DNA of 64,000 nt from AC-32 sp963715575 (GTDB lineage Bacteria > Actinomycetota > Thermoleophilia > Gaiellales > Gaiellaceae): assembly GCA_963715575.1 (NCBI GenBank), contig OY970250.1, positions 2,170,001-2,234,000 on the forward strand. Reading direction: 5' to 3'. Positions 18,410 to 25,967 of the stretch are shown in pieces. Under the pieces are notes generated by a model, which saw nothing but the letters and a program-made list of their open reading frames with translations, searched no databases and was not told the DNA's origin. Each line of letters opens with the position of its first letter. Within the stretch, counting starts at the first letter, position 1. The translations under genes and the position numbers were made by a program.

Positions 18410-19110
18410 TGGCCCGCAGCTACATCCGCGAGGCGCGCCGCCGCGTCGGCCCCAAGCGCGAGCGGATCCGGCCGATCATCGAGCGGCTGCAGGCCGAGTA
18501 CCCGGACGCGCCGATCGCGCTCACGTTCCGCGACGATCTGGAGCTGCTCGTCTCGGTGATGCTCTCCGCGCAGACGACCGACGTGAACGTCAACCGGGTC
18601 ACCGAGCGGCTGTTCCGGAAGTACCGCACGCCGCAGGACTACCTCGCCGTCCCGCCCGAGGAGCTGGAGGGCGACATCCGCGCGACCGGCTTCTTCCGCC
18701 AGAAGGCGAAGGCGCTGCGCGGGACGATGGCGATGCTCCTGGAGGACTACGGCGGACACGTGCCCGGGACGATGGACGAGCTGCTTCGCCTCCCCGGCGT
18801 CGCGCGCAAGACCGCCAACGTCGTCATCGCCGAGCGCGGCCAGGCACAGGGGATCGTCGTCGACACCCACGTGCGGCGGCTCTCGCAACGACTTGGCCTG
18901 ACGCGCCAGGAAGACCCGGTCAAGATCGAGCGCGACCTGATCCGGCTCGTGCCGCGCGAGTACTGGAACGCCTTTCCACACCTGCTGATCTGGCACGGCC
19001 GCCGGGTCTGCATCGCGCGCACGCCGAGGTGCGAGGTCTGCGTCATCAACGATCTGTGTCCGTCAAGTCGCGTCGAAGTCGGCACAGAGACGTCACACGT
19101 GCGCGCGTAG
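18409..19110 (+). CDS. nth: Endonuclease III (DNA glycosylase/AP lyase)
   Basis: 233 residues. Removes oxidised pyrimidines and cleaves at abasic sites. The helix-hairpin-helix LPGVARKTANVV contains the catalytic lysine, VVDTHVRRLSQRLG the catalytic aspartate, and the C-terminus has the four-cysteine iron-sulfur pattern C-x6-C-x2-C-x5-C (CIARTPRCEVCVINDLC). ATG 18409 shares one base with the stop of the AddA-like gene, placing base-excision and double-strand-break repair in one operon. Confidence 0.95.
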   Translation: MARSYIREARRRVGPKRERIRPIIERLQAEYPDAPIALTFRDDLELLVSVMLSAQTTDVNVNRVTERLFRKYRTPQDYLAVPPEELEGDIRATGFFRQKAKALRGTMAMLLEDYGGHVPGTMDELLRLPGVARKTANVVIAERGQAQGIVVDTHVRRLSQRLGLTRQEDPVKIERDLIRLVPREYWNAFPHLLIWHGRRVCIARTPRCEVCVINDLCPSSRVEVGTETSHVRA

Positions 19111-19119
19111 GCTCGAACC

Positions 19120-19404
19120 ATGCGCGGGGTCGATCTCGCGATCCACGCGGATGCGCTCGCGGGCGAGGCGGCGAGCCTGGCCGCCAGGGCCGAACGGGCA
19201 CGTTCCCGTCTGCGGCAGGCGGCGATCGAGAAGCGGGCGCGGAAGGAGCTGACCGGCGTCGCGGTCGAGCGGCTGGAGTCGCTCGGCCTGCTCGGCGCCG
19301 TGGACGAGGTCACCGCGCGCAAGGAGCTGCGCGAGCTCGAGGCTGCGCTCGACGCGCTCGAGGAGCTGCAGTCCTGGGTCGAGGGCGAGCTCAGCCCGGC
19401 CTGA
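19120..19404 (+). CDS. Small coiled-coil protein of unknown function
   Basis: 94 residues, Ala/Arg/Glu-rich and almost wholly alpha-helical in composition (LAARAERARSRLRQAAIEKRA, then RELEAALDALEELQSW). It starts 9 bp after nth on the same strand. GC-rich third positions match the neighbours, so I accept it as a gene. No motif gives a function. Confidence 0.6.
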   Translation: MRGVDLAIHADALAGEAASLAARAERARSRLRQAAIEKRARKELTGVAVERLESLGLLGAVDEVTARKELRELEAALDALEELQSWVEGELSPA

Positions 19405-19450
19405 GGCGCCGCTTGTCGGCGCCGACTGGAGGTCGGGCGGGCTCCGCCCG
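19405..19450 (+). terminator. Double hairpin between convergent genes
   Basis: Two perfect stem-loops follow the stop of the coiled-coil gene: GGCGCCG-CTTGT-CGGCGCC (19405-19423) and CGGGCGG-GCT-CCGCCCG (19434-19450). Neither has a T-run, so they may act as Rho-assisted or factor-poor terminators. The rest of the 97-bp gap shows nothing further. Confidence 0.4.
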
Positions 19451-19501
19451 TACGACCGGGCTAACTGCCTTCTTGGAAGCGCGGACGCTGGACGAGGCTG
19501 G

Positions 19502-19945
19502 TCATCTCGGCGTGAGACCTACGAGCACGCCGCCGTCCTCGTCGTAGGCCGGGAAGAAGTCCCCGGTGACCGCCTTCACGGTGCCCGCGCGCGAGCGGAG
19601 CTCCAGCTGCTGGCCCAGGCGCCGCACGCCCCACTCGATCGCCACTTTCGCCGGGTTCTCGCCGTCGAAGCCCGTGATCCCGAGCGCCTCGACGACGTCA
19701 CGGCCCATCAGGTCCTGCTCCCGGTAGCCGGAGAGCTCGAAGATGTCGCGCCCGCAGGCGAGCACGCGCGCCTCGTTGTCGCAGACGACGAAGCCCGTGG
19801 TCGGGGCGGGGTAGAAGTCCTCGAGCAGCTCGAACAGGAAGCCGAAGCCGCAGCGATGGCACGAGACCGCCTGCTGGGTCAGCCCCTCGCGGCTGTCGTG
19901 GTCGATCGAGCGGTCCTTGCAATTCGGGCAGATGAAGTACGGCAC
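19502..19945 (-). CDS. Zinc-ribbon PAS-domain protein
   Basis: 147 residues. Residues 1-35 form a probable zinc ribbon (CPNC at about 6-9 and CHRCGFGF at about 29-36). The rest is a PAS fold: GFVVCDNEARVLACGRDIFELSGYREQDLMGR, then VGLTPR at the end. It therefore looks like a free-standing sensor that binds a small ligand or cofactor and perhaps nucleic acid or RNA polymerase through the ribbon. No output enzyme is attached and no partner is adjacent. Function unknown. Confidence 0.75.
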   Translation of the reverse strand: MPYFICPNCKDRSIDHDSREGLTQQAVSCHRCGFGFLFELLEDFYPAPTTGFVVCDNEARVLACGRDIFELSGYREQDLMGRDVVEALGITGFDGENPAKVAIEWGVRRLGQQLELRSRAGTVKAVTGDFFPAYDEDGGVLVGLTPR

Positions 19946-20032
19946 TTGGCGATCGTAGCTCGGTGGGTCGGGTGGACGTTGCTCGGTGCAGGGGCGCGAT
20001 GGTCGTTCCGAGGCAAGGACGCAGGGAGTGCT

Positions 20033-20049
20033 CGTAGCCGGAGGCTACG
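20033..20049. repeat. Hairpin core of an intergenic element
   Basis: CGTAGCC-GGA-GGCTACG is a perfect 7-bp stem with a 3-base loop, centred in the 180-bp gap between the divergently placed PAS gene start and the corA stop. Surrounding bases (19982-20100) are purine-rich and lack an open frame with coding character. It resembles a short intergenic repeat, but I see no second copy in the window. Confidence 0.4.
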
Positions 20050-20125
20050 GGCGGGACTGAGGACGCCGCGTCGGGGCGAGCAGCGCGTTCCGGCACTTAG
20101 CGGCGTTCGACCGAACCCACCTTGA

Positions 20126-21124
20126 CTATCGGGTTTGCCGTCGACGCCCGGCCAGCGAGCGCGGATCGAGCGTCCGGAGCAACGGCGGCAGCTTTCCACG
20201 CATGGGCTGGTCGCCGATCCAGCCGAGCCAGCGGAAGAAGAACAGCTGGAGGATCGTCGTGCCGACGATCAAGGCCCAGCTGAACGCGTAGCCGAAGCGC
20301 CAGTGCAGCTCCGGCATGTGGTCGAAGTTCTGGCCGTAGACGCCGACGATGAACGTCGGCACCAGCAGCAGCGATGCGATCACTGTCAGTCGCTTCGTGA
20401 CCTCGTTCTGGTCGTTGGCGATCTTCGCCTGCTGGTAGTCCCGGGCGCTCGCGAGCAGGTCGCGCGACAGGTCGAGGCCGTCGACCGCCCGCAGGAGCTT
20501 GTCGTAGACATCCGCGAAGTCCAGCTCGATGTCGCGCGGGAGCACCTCGGGTCCCTCGCCGATGTCGATCCGGCGGTCGACCACCCGACGAACGGCGTCA
20601 CGCGTCGGCGAGACGGTGCGGCGGACGTGCAGGAGGTCGTGGCGCAGGGTGGAGATGCGCTGGCGGACCTGCGCGGCGGGCCAGTCGTCGATCCCGTCCT
20701 CGAGCTCGTCGATCTCGTCGTCGAGCGCGTCCACCAGGTCGAGGAAGTACTCGGCGATCTGGTCGACGACCCGGTAGACCATTCGGCCCGCCCGTTTGTC
20801 GTCGTCCCGCTCCGCCGACTGCATCGACGCGGAGACGTCGAACGGCTGTCCATCCTCTGGCGTCTTGCGCACCGTCACCAGCCGTTCGCGCATGCCGATC
20901 AGGTCGATCTCCTGGTAGTAGACGCGGTCCTCTTCCCGGATCGCGATCGGGACCAGGAAGACGCCGAAGACGTAGTGGTCGTGACCCTCCAGCCGCGGGC
21001 GCGGCTCGTCGTTGTGACGCGTGGGCTCGAGCAGCTGCTCGAAGGCGAGGTCGTGCACCTCCCGCCCGAGGGCAGCGCGCAGCTCCTCCGGTTCGGGGTC
21101 GAGCAGGTCGATCCACTCGGCCAT
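20126..21124 (-). CDS. corA: CorA-family magnesium/cobalt channel
   Basis: 332 residues: a large cytoplasmic domain with long helices (DLVDALDDEIDELEDGIDD) and two C-terminal membrane helices. The pore signature, normally GMN in YGMNF, reads GQN here (VGVYGQNFDHMPEL). The second helix ends with a basic cytoplasmic tail (RSLAGRRRQTR). It should form the homopentameric Mg2+ channel. The Met-to-Gln change lies in the selectivity loop and may change selectivity, although I recall the same variant in other actinobacteria. Confidence 0.92.
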   Translation of the reverse strand: MAEWIDLLDPEPEELRAALGREVHDLAFEQLLEPTRHNDEPRPRLEGHDHYVFGVFLVPIAIREEDRVYYQEIDLIGMRERLVTVRKTPEDGQPFDVSASMQSAERDDDKRAGRMVYRVVDQIAEYFLDLVDALDDEIDELEDGIDDWPAAQVRQRISTLRHDLLHVRRTVSPTRDAVRRVVDRRIDIGEGPEVLPRDIELDFADVYDKLLRAVDGLDLSRDLLASARDYQQAKIANDQNEVTKRLTVIASLLLVPTFIVGVYGQNFDHMPELHWRFGYAFSWALIVGTTILQLFFFRWLGWIGDQPMRGKLPPLLRTLDPRSLAGRRRQTR

Positions 21125-21150
21125 CCGGCCGAGCGTACGCCTGGGGTCGG

Positions 21151-22122
21151 CTAGCCCTCTCTGGGCGCGGCGAGCGCGGACGCTGCGTGGCCCTCGCGAG
21201 CCGCGAGCCAGCGCTCGGCGTCGAGGGCGGCCATCGCGCCGCTGCCTGCGGCGGTGACGGCCTGGCGGTAGGTGTGGTCGACGACGTCGCCGGCCGCGAA
21301 GACGCCCTCGCGGTTGGTCTCCGTCGAGCCCGGCTTCGTCACGAGGTAGCCCGCCTCGTCATGGTCGAGCTGGTCGACGAAGAGCTTCGTGTTCGGGTCG
21401 TGCCCGACGGCCACGAACAACCCGTCCGCCGGGAGCTCGCGGGTCTCGTCGGTCTCGAGGTCGCGGATCAGGACGCCGTTGGTGGCGCCGTTCTCGCTCA
21501 GAACCTCGTCGACCACGGCCGGCGTGACGAACTCGATCTTCTCGTTGTTGCGGGCGCGGTCGAGCATGATCTGCGAGGCGCGGAACTCGTTGCGCCGGTG
21601 GACGAGGCTGACCTTGGTGGCGAACTTCGTCAGGAAGACCGCCTCCTCCATCGCGGAGTCGCCGCCGCCGACGACCACGACCTGCTTGTCGCGGAAGAAG
21701 GCCGCGTCGCAGACCGCGCAGTACGAGACACCGCGGCCCTGCAGCGTGCGCTCGGACTCGAGCCCGAGCTGCCGCGCGGTGGCGCCGGTGGCGACGATCA
21801 CGCTCTCGGCGGTGTACTCGGTGTCGCCGACCCAGACGCGCAGCGGGTGCTCGGTGAAGTCGACCGTGGTGACGTCGTCGGTGAGGAACTCCGCGCCGAA
21901 GCGCTCGGCCTGGCGCCGGAAGTCCTGCATCATCGCCGGGCCCATGATCCCGTCGGGATAGCCCGGGTAGTTCTCGACGTCGCTCGTGATCATCAGCTGC
22001 CCGCCCCAGGCGAACCCCTCGATCACGAGCGGCTCCAGGTTGGCGCGCGCGGCGTAGAGCGCCGCTGTGTACCCAGCCGGCCCCCCGCCGATGATGATCA
22101 ATTCTCTTGTGTCCCCGTTCAT
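21151..22122 (-). CDS. trxB: Thioredoxin reductase
   Basis: 323-residue FAD/NADPH enzyme that keeps thioredoxin reduced. FAD-binding GGGPAGYTAALYAAR at about 12-26, redox-active pair CAVCDAAFF at about 137-145, NADPH-binding VVGGGDSAMEEA and the C-terminal FAD motif GVFAAGDVVDHTYRQA. ATG 22122 has a GGAGGAG ribosome site. The corA stop lies 26 bp downstream of... the trxB gene end on the same strand, so co-transcription with corA is possible in the order trxB-corA. Confidence 0.95.
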   Translation of the reverse strand: MNGDTRELIIIGGGPAGYTAALYAARANLEPLVIEGFAWGGQLMITSDVENYPGYPDGIMGPAMMQDFRRQAERFGAEFLTDDVTTVDFTEHPLRVWVGDTEYTAESVIVATGATARQLGLESERTLQGRGVSYCAVCDAAFFRDKQVVVVGGGDSAMEEAVFLTKFATKVSLVHRRNEFRASQIMLDRARNNEKIEFVTPAVVDEVLSENGATNGVLIRDLETDETRELPADGLFVAVGHDPNTKLFVDQLDHDEAGYLVTKPGSTETNREGVFAAGDVVDHTYRQAVTAAGSGAMAALDAERWLAAREGHAASALAAPREG

Positions 22123-22239
22123 TTCTCCTCCGCAGTATTAAACGCTCCGGGTCGGTCAAACCTTCCGTTCGAGCGCCGAGCTACAGCTTGCCCGAAAGCG
22201 TATGACTAGAATCGCCGCCTTCCGGCGAAGGGACTTTCG

Positions 22240-23382
22240 GTGGCCTCGACAGTGACGTGGGACAGCCTGCGCGACCTCGCGGGCTTTCGGGCGCAGAACG
22301 GCTGCGCGATCAGCCTCTTCCTCGATCTCGATCCGAGCGACACGCCGACCTCGGCCACGGCCGACACGCGCGTGAACGCGCTGATCGACGAGATCGAGCG
22401 CTCCGAGGCGGCGCGGCGGCCGGAGCTGACGCACGAGCAGAAAGAAGGCCTCCGCAAGGACGTGCAGCGCCTGCGCGAGTACTTCGAGCAGGAGTTCGAC
22501 CGCGACGGCACCCTCGGCCTGGTCGTCTTCTGCGCGTCGCTCGACAACCTCTGGGAACCGCTGCCGCTGAGCGCGAGCGTGCCCGACCTGCTCAAGGTCA
22601 ACCGCGGGCTCTACCTGGCGCCGCTCGTCTCGCTCGTCGGGCGCGGGGAGGGCGCGCTCGTGATCTTCGTCGGCCGCGAGCGGGGCGACCTCTACCGTCT
22701 GCGCGCGGGCCGGCTCGAGGAGATCGTCGACCAGTACGACGACACGCCCGGCCGTCACGACCAGGGTGGCTGGTCGCAGGCGCGCTACCAGCGGCACATC
22801 GAGAAGCTCGTCCACGACCACCTGAAGGAGGTCGCCGAGCAGGTCGACGGGCAGGTCCGCCGGCTGCGCGGACCGAAGCTGATCGTCGTCGCCTCCGAGG
22901 AGACGCGGTCCGAGTTCGAGAACGAGCTCTCGCACGACGCGCGCAAGGCGATCATCGGCTGGACGAGCGCGGACGCCCACGCGACTCCGGCCGAGCTGCT
23001 CGAGCTGGTCGAGCCGCTGATCGAGTCGTGGCGCGGCGAGCAGGAAACCGAGGCGGTCGAGCGCTGGAAGGAGGAGGCCGGCCGCAACGCCCGCGCGTCC
23101 TCGGGCTGGGGCCCGACGCTCGAGGCGGCCTCGGACGGCCGCGTCGACCTGCTCCTCTTCCAGGAGGGCGTCGACCACGAAGCATGGGAGTGCCCGGCCT
23201 GCGGCCGCGTCGGGATCGAAGGCGGCGCCTGCCCGCTCGACGGCACGCAGATGGAGCAGCGCGACGACGGCCTCGACCTCGCCGTGCACCAGACGCTCGC
23301 TCACGGCGGCACCCTCTGGGCGGTCCGGCAGCGCCAGGACCTCGAGCCCGTCGAGGGCATCGGGGCACTGCTCCGCTTCTAG
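22240..23382 (+). CDS. Bacterial archaeo-eukaryotic release-factor-like (baeRF/Vms1-type) protein
   Basis: 380 residues. The fold order matches the bacterial eRF1-like family: an N-terminal domain, a central domain with GGWSQARYQRH (about 176-186), positioned like the catalytic GGQ/GxxQ loop of eRF1 and Vms1/ANKZF1, and a C-terminal ribosome-facing domain with a zinc ribbon (CPACGRVG, then CPLDG). Vms1 homologues release nascent chains from tRNA on stalled ribosomes; a peptidyl-tRNA hydrolase role is inferred, not shown. GTG 22240 has GAAGGGA upstream. It converges on rmuC with a 3-bp gap. Confidence 0.75.
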   Translation: MASTVTWDSLRDLAGFRAQNGCAISLFLDLDPSDTPTSATADTRVNALIDEIERSEAARRPELTHEQKEGLRKDVQRLREYFEQEFDRDGTLGLVVFCASLDNLWEPLPLSASVPDLLKVNRGLYLAPLVSLVGRGEGALVIFVGRERGDLYRLRAGRLEEIVDQYDDTPGRHDQGGWSQARYQRHIEKLVHDHLKEVAEQVDGQVRRLRGPKLIVVASEETRSEFENELSHDARKAIIGWTSADAHATPAELLELVEPLIESWRGEQETEAVERWKEEAGRNARASSGWGPTLEAASDGRVDLLLFQEGVDHEAWECPACGRVGIEGGACPLDGTQMEQRDDGLDLAVHQTLAHGGTLWAVRQRQDLEPVEGIGALLRF

Positions 23383-23385
23383 GCG

Positions 23386-24468
23386 TTACGCCGCGTCGAC
23401 CGCGCGCGGAAGCTCGTGCGCCTCGGCCGGCTCGAGTTCCGGCTGCGAGTCGACCGCCTGCTCGAGCTTCGACTCGAACTTGCCGAGCCGCTTCTCGGAG
23501 TCGACGAAGCGGTCGTGCGCGTTGCCAAGGTGCTTGCCGACCAGCTCGAAGTCCTCCTTGAACCGCCCGAAGTCCTTCTGCAGCTGCGCGCAGTAGGCCA
23601 TCACCTCGTGCGCGTGCTGCTCGATCTGGAGCCCCTTCAGCCCGAGCACGATCACCTGCAGGTAGGCGGTCAGCGTCGTCGGCGAGACGGGCAGCACCCG
23701 CTTGTCGTGCGCGTACGCGAGCAGCGCGCCGGTGCGGCCGCAGGCGAGCTCGTAGTAGATCGCCTCCGAGGGCAGGTACATGAAGGCGAAGTCGTAGGTG
23801 CCCTCGTCCGGCCGGATGTACTTGCTCGCGATCGCGTCGACGTGCGATTTCACGTCGCGGGCGAACAGCTTCTCGAACTGCTGGCGCTCGATGTCGTTGT
23901 CGGCGCGCAGCATGCGCTCGAAGTTGTCGAGCGGGAACTTGGAGTCGATCGGGACGATCCGGTCGACCTTGATCACCGCATCGACGCGCTCGCCGCCCGC
24001 GAAGCCGTACTGGAACTCGAACGCGGTCGCCGGCAGCCGGTCGCGCAGCAGGTTCTCGAGCAACAGCTCGCCGAAGCCGCCGCGGGCCTTGGGCGGGCGC
24101 AGGATCTCCTGCAGCTCGCTCAATCCCTTCGCCTGCTCGGCCATCTGCACGGTCGCCTGCCCAACCTCGCCGAGCTGCTTGTGGATCGCGTTCGTCTGCT
24201 TGGCCGCGTGCTCGAGCCGCCGGTCGACCTTCGTGTCGAGCTCGCCGAGCCGCCGGTCCATCGTCGCCGTGATCGCCTCCAGCCGCCCGTCGACCTCGCG
24301 GTTCCGGACCGCGAGCAGCTCGTCGAGGACGCGTGCGGTCTGGACGCCGCTCTCCCCGAGCCGCCGGCTGAGCCAGAACGCCAGCGCGCAGCCGCCGGCG
24401 AGCAGGACGATGAGCGTGATCGCGACCATCATGAGCCGACGAACCTTAGAGCGGCCGTCGGACGGCAC
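23386..24468 (-). CDS. rmuC: DNA recombination protein RmuC
   Basis: 360 residues: an N-terminal membrane helix (residues about 12-32), a coiled-coil segment, then the RmuC nuclease-like domain with FGELLLENLLRDRLP, FQYGFAGGERVDAVIKV, IDSKFPLDNFERM and YLPSEAIYYELACG. RmuC limits DNA inversions at short inverted repeats; the catalytic core is predicted to be PD-(D/E)XK-like. Family recognition is strong. Confidence 0.93.
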   Translation of the reverse strand: MPSDGRSKVRRLMMVAITLIVLLAGGCALAFWLSRRLGESGVQTARVLDELLAVRNREVDGRLEAITATMDRRLGELDTKVDRRLEHAAKQTNAIHKQLGEVGQATVQMAEQAKGLSELQEILRPPKARGGFGELLLENLLRDRLPATAFEFQYGFAGGERVDAVIKVDRIVPIDSKFPLDNFERMLRADNDIERQQFEKLFARDVKSHVDAIASKYIRPDEGTYDFAFMYLPSEAIYYELACGRTGALLAYAHDKRVLPVSPTTLTAYLQVIVLGLKGLQIEQHAHEVMAYCAQLQKDFGRFKEDFELVGKHLGNAHDRFVDSEKRLGKFESKLEQAVDSQPELEPAEAHELPRAVDAA

Positions 24469-24515
24469 GATTGAGGGCGGCTTTCGCCGCCCTCAAAGCA
24501 CCGTTGCGCCTGCGT

Positions 24516-24713
24516 CTAGGTGTCCGAGCGTTCCGCGTGGTGCTCGGCGGCGCTCTCGCGCTCCGCCTGAGCCTGCTGCTCCGCGCTCTCGGCGCGCTCC
24601 GACGCCATGCCCTCCTGCTCCTGGTGCATGCCGTCCTTGCGCATCGAGTCGTCGCCGGTCATGTCGCCGGCAGCCTTCTTGCCGCGACCGAGGATCTTGT
24701 CCAAGAAACTCAT
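24516..24713 (-). CDS. CsbD-like small hydrophilic stress protein
   Basis: 65 residues, highly charged and Gln/Ala-rich (MSFLDKILGRGKKAAGDMTGD, then repeated AE and SA motifs). The opening resembles CsbD-family proteins (LKGKAKEVAGKVTGD pattern), general-stress proteins of unknown biochemistry. A ribosome site AAGGAGG lies just before ATG 24713. The upstream leader holds a promoter followed at once by a terminator-like hairpin, suggesting attenuation. Confidence 0.65.
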   Translation of the reverse strand: MSFLDKILGRGKKAAGDMTGDDSMRKDGMHQEQEGMASERAESAEQQAQAERESAAEHHAERSDT

Positions 24714-24763
24714 CCGTAGCCTCCTTGCGGGGTTTGCCCGATACGTGTATCCGCAGCGGCCAC

Positions 24764-24806
24764 AAAAAACGCCAGATCCGGAAAACCTTGCGGCCCTCCG
24801 GATCTG
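24764..24806 (-). terminator. Terminator-like hairpin in the leader of the CsbD-like gene
   Basis: On the minus strand CAGATCCGG (24806-24798) pairs perfectly with CCGGATCTG (24781-24773) around 16 bases and is followed after three bases by a run of six T (24769-24764). It lies between the predicted promoter and the start codon at 24713, where there is no upstream minus-strand gene to terminate. Confidence 0.65.
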
Positions 24807-24814
24807 ACTCGGCG

Positions 24815-24843
24815 AGACTAACGCCCCCGCGAGCGCGAGTCAA
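24815..24843 (-). promoter_or_regulatory. Predicted promoter for the CsbD-like gene leader
   Basis: Reading the minus strand, TTGACT (24843-24838), a 17-bp spacer and TAGTCT (24820-24815) form a good principal-sigma promoter. Transcription would start near 24808, just before the terminator-like hairpin. Confidence 0.55.
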
Positions 24844-24867
24844 GGCCCTTGGTAGCATCGCCCGCCC

Positions 24868-25575
24868 GTGGCCAGGAAGACCCGCACTCCCGCCCCGCCG
24901 CGCAAGGTTCAGGCGCCTCAACGGCGCTCCGACCCGAGGCGTCGCAGCCGCTTCTCCGAGCGCCCAGTCTTCTGGCTGGGCATGGCCGTTGCCGTGATCG
25001 CAGTGGCCGCCGCGATCGTCGCCGGGGTCCTGCTGACGCGCGGCGACGGCAACGACAGCACCGCCGCGACCGTGCCGCAGGAGAGCCAGCTCGCCGGGCT
25101 CCAGACCGGGCCTGCACCGTGGAACCCCGGCCTCGACACGCTCCCGGACCGCCTCGACCCGGTCGGCGTCAACGACCTGACGACCGAGGGTCAGGTGCTG
25201 CACATCCACCAGCACCTCGACGTCTTCGTCAACGGCAAGCACGAGCCGGTGCCGCAGGGGATCGGGATCTACGACGGCCAGTTCCTGACCGAGCTCCATA
25301 CCCACGACCCGACGGGGATCATCCACGTCGAGTCGCCGACCGCCCGGCACTTCAGCCTCGGCCAGTTCTTCGGGGTCTGGGGCGTCCGCCTGACCGCCGA
25401 CTGCGTGGGCGGCTACTGCCGGCAGGTGACGCCGTGGACCGTGTACGTGAACGGGGAGCCGTACTCGGGCGACCCGGCCGCGCTCGTGCTGCGCGAGCAC
25501 CAGGAGGTCGCCTTTGTGATCGGCACGCCGCCGAAGAAGATCCCCTCGAGCTACAAGTTCCCGGCCGGCTTGTAG
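24868..25575 (+). CDS. Membrane-anchored His-rich protein of unknown function
   Basis: 235 residues. A basic proline-rich cytoplasmic N-terminus (residues 1-33), one membrane helix (about 35-56, WLGMAVAVIAVAAAIVAGVLL), and an outer domain with clustered histidines: HIHQHLDVFV (about 111-120) and ELHTHDPTGIIHVES (about 141-155), plus one Cys pair (DCVGGYC). The histidines suggest metal binding. I do not recognise the family beyond that. GTG 24868 start. Confidence 0.75.
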   Translation: MARKTRTPAPPRKVQAPQRRSDPRRRSRFSERPVFWLGMAVAVIAVAAAIVAGVLLTRGDGNDSTAATVPQESQLAGLQTGPAPWNPGLDTLPDRLDPVGVNDLTTEGQVLHIHQHLDVFVNGKHEPVPQGIGIYDGQFLTELHTHDPTGIIHVESPTARHFSLGQFFGVWGVRLTADCVGGYCRQVTPWTVYVNGEPYSGDPAALVLREHQEVAFVIGTPPKKIPSSYKFPAGL

Positions 25576-25592
25576 CGGCCTATCCTTCGGGC

Positions 25593-25679
25593 GCCGGGGT
25601 GGCGAAATTGGTCATACGCGCCTGACTTAAAATCAGGTGTCCCTGCGGGGACGTAAGGGTTCGAGTCCCTTCCCCGGCA
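25593..25679 (+). tRNA. tRNA-Leu (UAA)
   Basis: 87-nt class II tRNA. Acceptor GCCGGGG (25593-25599) pairs with CCCCGGC (25672-25678); anticodon stem CCTGA/TCAGG encloses loop CTTAAAA with anticodon TAA at 25628-25630; a long variable arm GTCCCTGCGGGGAC follows; T arm GGGTTCGAGTCCC type. Discriminator A, CCA not encoded. Reads UUA, a very rare codon in this GC-rich genome. TATCCT at 25581-25586 could serve as a minus-10. Confidence 0.97.
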
Positions 25680-25680
25680 C

Positions 25681-25920
25681 TCAGGCGACAGGCGCCGCTG
25701 CGTGGCGGCGCGCCCGCTTCGCGACGAGGCCGGCTGCAGCGAGTCCGACCGCGACCGCGCCGAGCTTCAAGACGCGCCGCCGTCGCGACACACGATGCCG
25801 GTGGAGCAGGTCCCTGACATCGGCGCTCTCGAGCGACCGTCTGACGACTTCGGCCAGCAGCACCCGACCCAGCATCGCCGCGGTTCTCGTGTCCACTCGA
25901 ATCCGTTCGGTGTCGGGCAT
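25681..25920 (-). CDS. Small membrane-associated protein of unknown function
   Basis: 79 residues: an amphipathic helical N-terminus (RTAAMLGRVLLAEVVRRSL), a basic RHRVSRRRRVLK cluster, and a hydrophobic helix (LGAVAVGLAAAGLVA) before a basic tail. It lies between tRNA-Leu and the divergent glutamate dehydrogenase gene. Coding character agrees with the neighbours but no function can be named. Confidence 0.5.
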   Translation of the reverse strand: MPDTERIRVDTRTAAMLGRVLLAEVVRRSLESADVRDLLHRHRVSRRRRVLKLGAVAVGLAAAGLVAKRARRHAAAPVA

Positions 25921-25967
25921 AGCCGGACGATCGCACGCGGCCGTTCGCGCCGCATCATCCGGAAGGG

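Noticed and set aside
22201..22212. TAGAAT box before the eRF1-like gene as a promoter
   Set aside because: No acceptable minus-35 at 16-18 bp; the nearest TTG-containing box is 13 bp away. Left unannotated.
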